Shown here: positions 1 to 6,050 of the stretch, in pieces
How the letters are laid out: every line of letters begins with the position of its first letter
Numbering within the stretch: position 1 is the first letter of the stretch
NCBI GenBank assembly: GCA_015688915.1
Contig: JAATGX010000097.1
Span: forward strand, 1 to 14,489
DNA from: Desulfuromonadales bacterium
GTDB lineage: Bacteria; Desulfobacterota; Desulfuromonadia; Geobacterales; Pseudopelobacteraceae
DNA length: 14,489 bases
Direction of reading: 5' to 3'
The notes under the pieces: model-generated
The model's database searches: none
Seen by the model: only the letters and a program-made list of their open reading frames with translations
What the model was told of the DNA's origin: nothing
Made by a program: the position numbers and the translations under genes

Positions 1-176
1 ATTGTCTTAATATAACTGTCGCCATTTGCAAGCAATGCAACTTTGTACTGATCAACGTCAAAGCCGGTGACATGGAAACCTGCCTTATAAAATGCAATGA
101 CAAGCGGCAGGCCGACATACCCGAGGCCGATGACACCAATGCTGGCCTGGCGTGAAGTTATTTTGTCAATCAACAT
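1..176 (-). CDS. Nucleotide-sugar dehydrogenase (UDP-glucose/GDP-mannose dehydrogenase family), N-terminal part only
   Basis: The 58 complete codons visible encode the N-terminal Rossmann fold of a UDP/GDP-sugar dehydrogenase. The dinucleotide motif GLGYVG lies at residues 17-22 within a stretch that begins SIGVIGLGYVGLPL, and an acidic residue (D40, in TGFDVD) sits at the end of the second beta strand, where NAD ribose is bound in this family. Family members oxidise the C6 hydroxyl of UDP-sugars to uronic acids using two NAD, supplying precursors for capsule, O-antigen or exopolysaccharide. The start ATG is preceded by AAGGA with 7-bp spacing. The gene runs off the left edge, so the substrate (WecC/WbpA/Ugd type) cannot be assigned. 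It lies 115 bp downstream of a glycosyltransferase-like gene on the same strand, which fits a polysaccharide locus continuing to the left. Confidence 0.9.
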   Translation of the reverse strand, partial: MLIDKITSRQASIGVIGLGYVGLPLVIAFYKAGFHVTGFDVDQYKVALLANGDSYIKT

Positions 177-291
177 GTTGTATCCTTGAAGACGGATATA
201 CTGAGAGCATCCCAGTAAACCGGTTAGATCAATAACATATGCATCCTCTGAAAACTATCACGTTTTTACTTAATCAGCAGCCCGCCAATCG

Positions 292-1656
292 TCAACGTGT
301 CCGGGCAACCTCATTATCCAGCGCGTCCCCCACCCGCCGGACCACATCCTCCCACGAACCGAGCCCGGATTGCCGGAAAAGCCGCATCGTGGGATACCAG
401 AGAGAATCCTCGCGCCCCAACATCCAGCGCCAGTCCGGGGCATAGGGGAGCATGACCCAAGTCGGCTTTCCCAATGCCCCTGCCAAGTGCGCCACGGCAG
501 TGTCCACGGTTATGACCAGGTCAAGTTGCGCAATCAGGGCCGCCGTATCGCCAAAATCGCGAACATGGCTTGTACAATCGTTCATCGGCAACGGCAGCGG
601 TTTCTCCCAGCCGACCTGCAGGGAGCACCACGAGACACCCTCTATCCCCGCCAACGGAGCCAGCAACTCCACCGGGCAACTCCGTCCCGGATCGGGATAG
701 GATTTCCCGGCCCAGCAGAGGCCGACGTTGAGGCGCTCATCGTCGACTATTTGACTGTTCCAGTAAGGAAGACGCCCCACAGGAGGCGCCACATACGGGA
801 CATGTCCGGGTATGGTCTCCACGGTGGTGTCAAAGACCATCGGCAGGCTCAGGAGTGGCGCCTGCAGGTCAAAGGGGGGCAGCGGTTCTCCCGTGGCGAC
901 CACGTTCACCTCTTCGGCCAGGTGCTCCATCAGCGGCACCAGCGGCGGGTGACATTCGAAGATGATACGGGCACCCCGAGCGGCAACCTGGGGGACATAG
1001 CGGCAGAACTGAAGCGTATCGCCGAAGCCCTGTTCGGCGTGGATCAGGATGGTCCTGCCGGTAATCGGTTCCCCTTGCCAGCTCGGTTGCGGGAAGTCCC
1101 GCCGTGGTGAGGTGAAACCCCGCTTACGCCAGCGCCAGTCATATTCACGCCACCCTTCCCGATACTCTCCCGTCAAGAGGAGCAGCAGAGCCCTGTTCCA
1201 GTGGGCCTCGGCATGCCCGGGGTCTGCCACCAGCACGGTGTCGCAGGCAGCCTTCGCTTCTTCCACCAGCCCCAGGGCCTGGTAACATGTGGCCAGGGCC
1301 ACACGGGCATCATGCAATGCAGGTGCCAGTTCCAATGCCCGTGAATAGCTTTCTGCCGCTTCATCATAGCGACGCAGTTCCAGCAGCGTGTTACCGCGGT
1401 TGTTCCATACAACCGCGCGATCAGGGGCGGCCTGCAGGGCCTGGTCGTAAGCCTCCAGCGCATCGGCGTATTCCCCCAGCAGATGCAGACAATGTCCCAG
1501 GGCAACCGCTGAATCGCAAAGGCGGGGCGCCACCAGAAGCGCCTTCCTGAACTGAAAGGCCGCTTCGCGGATCTTGCCCACCTGTAGCAAGGTCATACCC
1601 GAGGCATGAATACCCCCGGCAATCGCCTCTATTACGAGACTGTGGCTGTCTGACAT
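292..1656 (-). CDS. TPR-repeat protein with C-terminal glycosyltransferase-9-like domain
   Basis: The product is 454 aa from the chosen ATG. Residues about 15-170 are TPR helices; typical units are AVVWNNRGNTLLELRRYDEA (81-100) followed by AESYSRALELAP, with further units on both sides. Residues about 200-430 resemble ADP-heptose:LPS/GT9-type transferases fused to TPRs. Landmarks are AEQGFGDTLQFCRY (207-220), WAGK (315-318), VITVDTAVAHLAGALGKPTW (381-400) and a C-terminal WYPTMRLFRQ. In known relatives the TPR part is thought to bind protein or glycan partners, and the transferase part modifies surface glycans or proteins; acceptor and donor are unknown here. No signal peptide is seen, so it is probably cytoplasmic. 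An in-frame TTG start 18 bp upstream is possible, but neither start has a good Shine-Dalgarno; the ATG leaves a 23-bp gap after the regulator gene. Co-transcription with the two-component genes is plausible. Confidence 0.85.
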   Translation of the reverse strand: MSDSHSLVIEAIAGGIHASGMTLLQVGKIREAAFQFRKALLVAPRLCDSAVALGHCLHLLGEYADALEAYDQALQAAPDRAVVWNNRGNTLLELRRYDEAAESYSRALELAPALHDARVALATCYQALGLVEEAKAACDTVLVADPGHAEAHWNRALLLLLTGEYREGWREYDWRWRKRGFTSPRRDFPQPSWQGEPITGRTILIHAEQGFGDTLQFCRYVPQVAARGARIIFECHPPLVPLMEHLAEEVNVVATGEPLPPFDLQAPLLSLPMVFDTTVETIPGHVPYVAPPVGRLPYWNSQIVDDERLNVGLCWAGKSYPDPGRSCPVELLAPLAGIEGVSWCSLQVGWEKPLPLPMNDCTSHVRDFGDTAALIAQLDLVITVDTAVAHLAGALGKPTWVMLPYAPDWRWMLGREDSLWYPTMRLFRQSGLGSWEDVVRRVGDALDNEVARTR

Positions 1657-1679
1657 AAAGTATACCGGCAACAATTTCG

Positions 1680-3064
1680 CTAATATTTCGACCGCCGTTC
1701 CGGTCGTTCGATGCCAAACTTCTCCAGCCGGTACTGCAGGGTTTTGTAGCTCATGCCCAACAGCGGCGCCGCCTTACCGATTACCCAGTCGGCCCGCTCC
1801 ATGGCTTTGACGATCAGGCCCTTCTCAAGCTCCTCGAAAGCGATCCCCTCCGGCGGTAACTCAAAGGGGATGCCGCCGGGCAGGAGCGAAGCAGCGGTTA
1901 TCTCGGTCGGCAAGTCCGCCGGTTCAATGTAATTGCTTTCGGCCATCAGCACCGAACGCTCGATGACCGATTCCAACTGCGCACATTGCCGGGCCAGGTG
2001 TAATTCATCAACAATTTGAGGGCGGACTTGGAAATGCCGTCCACTGCAATACCGGATGCCTTGCTGTATTTTTTTACAAAATACTCTGTCAAAGTCTTGA
2101 CATCGCTGCCACGCTCCCGCAGTGGGGGGAGGTTGATACGGATCACATTCAAGCGGTAGAAGAGGTCCTCACGGAAGTTGCCATGCTTGATCTCCTGTTC
2201 CAACTCCTTGTTGGTGGCCGAGAGGATGCGCACATCCAGAGGGATATTGACCTTGCCCCCCACCCGGCGGACCTCTTTCTCCTGGATGGCCCTGAGCAGC
2301 TTGGCCTGCATGGCCACGTTCATCTCGCCGATCTCATCCAGAAAGACCGTGCCGCCGTTGGCCGCCTCGAAGATACCGATCTCCCGCGCATTGGCGCCGG
2401 TAAAACTTCCCTTTTCGTGGCCGAACAACTCGCTCTCGATCAGGGTATCGGGTATGGCCGCGCAGTTTATGGCCATAAACGGTTTTTCCCGGCGCTGGCT
2501 CCCGTCGTGGATGGCGCGGGCCACCAATTCCTTGCCGGTGCCGGATTCTCCCACGATCAGCACGGTGGACGACGTCGCCGCGATCTTGGCAACGACACGG
2601 AAGACCTCGCGCATCTTGGGGTGCTCGCCTAACATGCTGGGGATGGTCTGGATGGCCTCGACCCGCTTCTGCAATACGCGATTCTCGCGCATCAGGCCGA
2701 TACGCTCGAAGGCACGTCGCAGGGTCAGGATCAGATTGTCCCGCTCCAACGGCTTCTCCAGGTAGTCGAAAGCCCCCTTCTTCATGGCCTCCACGGCGGA
2801 ATCAACCGAGCCATGGGCGGTCATGAGGATCACGCACTGCTGGGGATCGTCCTCCAGCACCTTCTCCAGCAGATCCAGCCCACTCTCTCCCTGCATCTTC
2901 AGATCGGTCAGGATCAGGTCGAATTCGCGCCTGCCCACTTTTTGCAACGCTTCGCGCACGCCGGGCACATCAACCACGTCATAACCCTCTTTGGAGAGGA
3001 TGACGGTCAGGATATCCCGCTGCCCTTTTTCATCATCTACTATCAGTATGCTTCCGTTCATCAT
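1680..3064 (-). pseudogene. NtrC-family sigma-54 response regulator, frameshifted before the Fis-type DNA-binding domain
   Basis: Read through one frameshift this is a 461-aa enhancer-binding response regulator of normal length. Receiver domain (1-120): acidic pocket D10-D11-E12, phospho-acceptor D54, K105. AAA+ domain (about 142-370): Walker A GESGTGKE (172-179), sigma-54 contact loop GSFTGA (219-224; the usual form is GAFTGA), Walker B TVFLDEIGE (239-247), arginine-finger region FREDLFYRL (297-305). Frame one continues to WPGNVR (residue 362), then reads SWNRSSSVRC and stops near 1946. The other frame resumes with QLESVIERSVLM and carries the Fis-type helix-turn-helix (VIGKAAPLLGMSYKTLQYRLEKFGI) to 1680. 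One missing base near 1979 (GTGCGCAG where GTGCGCCAG is expected) explains the break. The start ATG has AAGGG 9 bp upstream. It lies 80 bp downstream of the kinase gene and should be its partner. If the lesion is real, the product keeps the receiver and ATPase but loses site-specific DNA binding. Confidence 0.88.
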
Positions 3065-3091
3065 TGTCGCCGGCCCTTCTGAAGATCCCGT

Positions 3092-3104
3092 GCGCTCTCA
3101 GCGC
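3092..3104 (-). promoter_or_regulatory. Small hairpin in the kinase-regulator gap
   Basis: The 80-bp gap between kinase and regulator genes contains GCGCTGAGAGCGC, a perfect 5-bp stem with a 3-nt loop, about 28 nt upstream of the regulator start and just before its AAGGG ribosome-binding site. It could affect message stability or the expression ratio of the two genes. There is no U-tract, so it is not a normal intrinsic terminator. It is short enough to be chance. Confidence 0.25.
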
Positions 3105-3144
3105 CTGTTCCTGGCATTCATTTTGTGTTGGGTGGTTTTCGCGG

Positions 3145-4578
3145 TCAACTGATTTTCCCAGGTTCTTCCGCACGTAACGGCAGCAGCACCGTGAAGGTCG
3201 TCCCTTTGTCCGGCAAGCTCCGAACCTGGATTTCGCCGCCATGTTCCTTGATAATCCGCTCGGTGATGGCCAGACCGAGGCCGATGCCCACATCTTTTGT
3301 GGTAAAGTACGGCTGGAATATCTTGGTCATGTCCTCTTCTCGGATGCCGCTTCCCTGATCGCCAAAGGTCAAAGCTACCCGGCCATGTTCCGCGTCTATT
3401 GAAGCGCCCAGGCTGATCACGCCGCCGTCGGTCATGGCCTGGGCGGCATTGCTGAGAAAATTGAGGATGCAGTTTCGCAGCAGCTCCTGATCAACCCACA
3501 ACAACGGCACATCGGGATCGATATGCTGCTCGACACGGATATGCTGTTCCGCCAGCCGGTCGTTGATCAGCGGCAGCACCTTTGCCAGAATATCGGTATA
3601 CGCCACCAGGGCACGGCGCAGCTTGAGCGGTCGGCCATAATTCATGAAGTTGAGCACCATGTAGTTGGCGCGGCGAACCTCTTCCTTGATCTTATCGGTC
3701 AGCTCTTCCAGTTCCGGGCGCTTATCGCTGCACAGGGGGAGCATCTCGACCTTGAGGTGATCGATGGCAAGACTGATGTAATTGAGCGGGTTGCGAATCT
3801 CATGGGCGATGCCCGAGGCCAGTTGACCGACACGGGAGAGGTGTTCAGCCTCGTAGAGCCGTTTTTCCAGGACCTCACGCTCACGGAGTTTCTCCACCAT
3901 GTTGTTGAAACCGTGGGCCAACTCCCCAATTTCATCCTGGCTTTCGACCGGGATGGTCACCGACAGGTCACCGGCCGAAACACGCTTGAAATCGCCCGCC
4001 AGGCGATGGATCGGCTCGGTGTAGCGTCGGGCCAGATAGATGGTGAATGCAATGCCGACGGCAAAAACCATGCAGGTGGCGAACAGCCGGCGGATGAAAT
4101 TGGCGTGCTGGATGTCGCGGATATTGTCCAGCAGCATGTTGATCTGGACATAACCCAGTTGTTCGTCGCCGACAATGACCGGCACAACTACTTCATACGG
4201 TTTTTGGGAAAGGATCGATGCTCCCGCCGGCTGGCGCGTAGCGGCGCGGACCCCTTTTTCCAGTTTCTTGATTTCACGCTTCTTGCCGATTTTCTCAGGA
4301 TCGGAAGAGTCAAGGATCTCCCCTTCGTTGCTGATGATATTGATTTCGTTGATGCCACGGTCGCGGGCCTTGTTAAGGTAATCGGTCAGGCGTGAGGTCT
4401 CGCCCTCCGAAGTGATATCCTCGATGCTCATCTGGATCGCCTTGGATATCTCCTGGGAGCTGTCCTGGATCTCGCTGACCAGGTCGTTCTGGGCGTACTG
4501 GTTCATGGTGAACAAGCTCAGCATGGTGAGAACCAGCAACGTGAGCATGATGATGACGAGCTTGGCGTTGAGCTTCAT
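3145..4578 (-). CDS. Membrane sensor histidine kinase (Cache-like sensor, HAMP, HisKA, HATPase_c)
   Basis: The product is 477 aa. A first membrane helix (about 7-25, LVIIMLTLLVLTMLSLF) and a second (about 165-183, LFATCMVFAVGIAFTIYLA) bracket an extracytoplasmic domain of about 140 residues. That domain ends in EVVVPVIVGDEQLGYVQI, typical of single-Cache-like ligand sensors. HAMP follows (about 184-235), then the H-box LASGIAHEIRNPLNYISLAI with phospho-acceptor H259. The ATP-binding domain has N-box LRNCILNFLSNAAQAM (N373, N377), G1 DQGSGI (407-412) and G2 GIGLGLAI (431-438). No PAS domain is present. ATG 4578 was chosen because AAGGG lies 5 bp upstream and it starts directly before the membrane helix; an in-frame start 75 bp further out would add an unconvincing leader. 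It autophosphorylates and should pass phosphate to D54 of the regulator encoded 80 bp downstream. The ligand is unknown. Confidence 0.93.
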   Translation of the reverse strand: MKLNAKLVIIMLTLLVLTMLSLFTMNQYAQNDLVSEIQDSSQEISKAIQMSIEDITSEGETSRLTDYLNKARDRGINEINIISNEGEILDSSDPEKIGKKREIKKLEKGVRAATRQPAGASILSQKPYEVVVPVIVGDEQLGYVQINMLLDNIRDIQHANFIRRLFATCMVFAVGIAFTIYLARRYTEPIHRLAGDFKRVSAGDLSVTIPVESQDEIGELAHGFNNMVEKLREREVLEKRLYEAEHLSRVGQLASGIAHEIRNPLNYISLAIDHLKVEMLPLCSDKRPELEELTDKIKEEVRRANYMVLNFMNYGRPLKLRRALVAYTDILAKVLPLINDRLAEQHIRVEQHIDPDVPLLWVDQELLRNCILNFLSNAAQAMTDGGVISLGASIDAEHGRVALTFGDQGSGIREEDMTKIFQPYFTTKDVGIGLGLAITERIIKEHGGEIQVRSLPDKGTTFTVLLPLRAEEPGKIS

Positions 4579-4632
4579 GGAAACCCTTGAAAAACAACCT
4601 CGAATGAAGGGAGTTATTAGTTCTGGCCCGGA

Positions 4633-4653
4633 ATGCATAAATTCGAAATGCAT
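4633..4653. promoter_or_regulatory. Inverted repeat, possible operator at the kinase promoter
   Basis: Two ATGCAT arms (4633-4638 and 4648-4653) flank a 9-bp centre that contains TTCGAA. The dyad overlaps the proposed -10 box and start point of the kinase gene promoter, where a repressor or autoregulator could act. Because each arm is itself palindromic, the symmetry is less informative than its length suggests. Confidence 0.3.
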
Positions 4654-4680
4654 ATTAGCTTACACGGCATCCGGAAACAA
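4652..4680 (-). promoter_or_regulatory. Candidate sigma-70 promoter for the kinase-regulator genes
   Basis: On the minus strand TTGTTT (4680-4675, 3 of 6 to TTGACA) is followed after 17 bp by TAATAT (4657-4652, 4 of 6 to TATAAT). Transcription would begin near 4645, giving a leader of about 67 nt before the kinase ATG. No -24/-12 sigma-54 promoter with correct spacing was found for this gene. Confidence 0.4.
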
Positions 4681-4712
4681 GCGCTATCAGCGGCATCAAG
4701 GCAACTGTGCTG

Positions 4713-4741
4713 TTGACACCCGACAGGGGGGGTGATACATA
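4713..4741 (+). promoter_or_regulatory. Candidate sigma-70 promoter for the outer-membrane barrel gene
   Basis: A perfect TTGACA (4713-4718) lies 17 bp before TACATA (4736-4741), a weak -10 (3 of 6). The predicted start point near 4748 would place the message start almost on the ATG at 4750, implying a nearly leaderless message if this promoter is used. The -35 is good; the -10 is doubtful. Confidence 0.3.
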
Positions 4742-4749
4742 GACGCGTC

Positions 4750-6006
4750 ATGTCTTTTCGTGCCCCAACACTATATAAGATCCTCATTATATGTTCAGTT
4801 ATGCTGCTCTGTAGCTGCACCAGCTACGTTGCACGCGACAAGCTGCCATTTCCCCTTGCCTGCAGCAACTGCGACGACAACGTCAAGATGGTGACCGTGC
4901 CCCTGCCGGTGATCGCATCCAGCCCCAACGAAGGGATAACCTCCGGTGCCCTGGCCGCGTTTCTGATTCATAACAAAAAAGATGAGATCAACGCACTGTT
5001 GGCACCCCAGGTTAATTATAACAACAACTTCGGCGCCACTATCTCCCTGTACGGCGCCTTCTATCCGGCACCCGAGCAAAACATCGAGATCAGCCTCTCC
5101 CAGTCCACCCGGGTCAACCATGATTATGAATTCAAGATCAGGGACACCTCGTACCTGAACAACAAGCTCGAACTGAACGCCTTCGTCTATAAGTACTCCG
5201 ACGGCTCGGCCCGCTTTTTCGGCTTTGAGGCCAAGAGCCCTCTCCAGCAGGAAAGCAACTACGATGACGACGAAGTGGGGTTCAACCTTTCGGCCAGCTA
5301 CCAGATCGGCAAATATGTTCAGATCCTGGTTGGCGACCGCTTCCGCGATGTGTCCATCCGGGAAGGGGCGATACGCAGCGTGCCCTTTATCAAGGACCGG
5401 TTCAGGGAAGACTCGGTTCCCGGCATCGACGGCTTCACCGCCCATACCCAGCGGCTTTCCCTGATCTACAACTCTCTGGACAGCAGGGACACCCCGACCT
5501 CCGGCGGCTACGCCCGGGCCACCATCGAGCCCAGCGTCAAAGCCTTGGGCAGCGCCGAGGACTACCGGCACTACGAAGTTGAAATAAAAGGGTTCATACC
5601 TCTGGACAATGCCCGCTATATCAGCGTGTTCCGCCTCATGTACAACCAGACCCTGGGGGACAAGGTCCCTTTCCTGGAACAGAGCGTCCTGGGAGGCGAA
5701 ACCACCCTGCGCGGCTATGGCCGCAACCGCTTCATCGACAACAGCTTCCTGCTCTGCAACCTGGAGGAGCGCATCCGGCTCTTCCGCTGGGAGGTATTCA
5801 ACGTCACCGCCGATTGGGAGGTAGCCCCTTTCATCGACCTGGGCGCTGTGATGAAATCCCTTGACAAGGCCCGTACCAATGACTTCGAATACAACCCGGG
5901 CGTCGGTTTTCGCGCCACTGTCCGTCCCAATATCGTCGGCAGGGTCGATATGGGAATTGGACGTGACGGGCCGGCCATATTCGTCGGCTTGGGGTATCCG
6001 TTTTAG
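4750..6006 (+). CDS. Outer-membrane beta-barrel protein, BamA/TamA (Omp85) surface-antigen family, with lipoprotein-like signal
   Basis: The product is 418 aa. The N-terminus is a signal sequence (basic R4/K10, hydrophobic ILIICSVMLL) ending in a lipobox-like LCSC with Cys at residue 23. A CSNC motif (C38, C41) follows. Most of the rest is beta-barrel sequence with alternating hydrophobic strands. Omp85 landmarks are the SLDSRDTPTSGGY strand motif and the loop-6 RGY (residues 321-323, in GGETTLRGYGRNRF). The chain ends in VGLGYPF with a terminal Phe, a typical barrel-assembly signal. There is no room for POTRA repeats, so it is unlikely to be BamA itself; it fits short BamA/TamA-family proteins of unknown role. 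ATG 4750 gives a normal signal peptide; a GTG at 4732 in the same frame is possible, and neither has an ideal Shine-Dalgarno. It is divergent from the kinase gene and convergent with the exporter. Confidence 0.85.
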   Translation: MSFRAPTLYKILIICSVMLLCSCTSYVARDKLPFPLACSNCDDNVKMVTVPLPVIASSPNEGITSGALAAFLIHNKKDEINALLAPQVNYNNNFGATISLYGAFYPAPEQNIEISLSQSTRVNHDYEFKIRDTSYLNNKLELNAFVYKYSDGSARFFGFEAKSPLQQESNYDDDEVGFNLSASYQIGKYVQILVGDRFRDVSIREGAIRSVPFIKDRFREDSVPGIDGFTAHTQRLSLIYNSLDSRDTPTSGGYARATIEPSVKALGSAEDYRHYEVEIKGFIPLDNARYISVFRLMYNQTLGDKVPFLEQSVLGGETTLRGYGRNRFIDNSFLLCNLEERIRLFRWEVFNVTADWEVAPFIDLGAVMKSLDKARTNDFEYNPGVGFRATVRPNIVGRVDMGIGRDGPAIFVGLGYPF

Positions 6007-6050
6007 ACAGGGACTGGGGACTGGTAAAAACCAATCCCTAGTCCCCTGTC
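6006..6050. terminator. Hairpin between convergent genes, probable bidirectional terminator or intergenic repeat
   Basis: A long imperfect inverted repeat begins at the last base of the barrel gene stop codon: GACAGGGACTGGGGACTGGT on one side, and an arm from 6030 to 6050 whose complement reads GACAGGGGACTAGGGATTGGT minus small mismatches, around a loop of A residues. It overlaps the last codons and stop (6038-6040) of the convergent exporter gene. There is no clear T-tract, so termination would be inefficient or Rho-assisted. The GGGGACTGGGGACT phrase also looks like a dispersed intergenic repeat. Confidence 0.55.

Noticed and set aside
4579..4653. 25-residue N-terminal extension of the histidine kinase
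   Set aside because: The ATG at 4578 has AAGGG at good spacing and begins right at the membrane helix; the extension overlaps the likely promoter and dyad.
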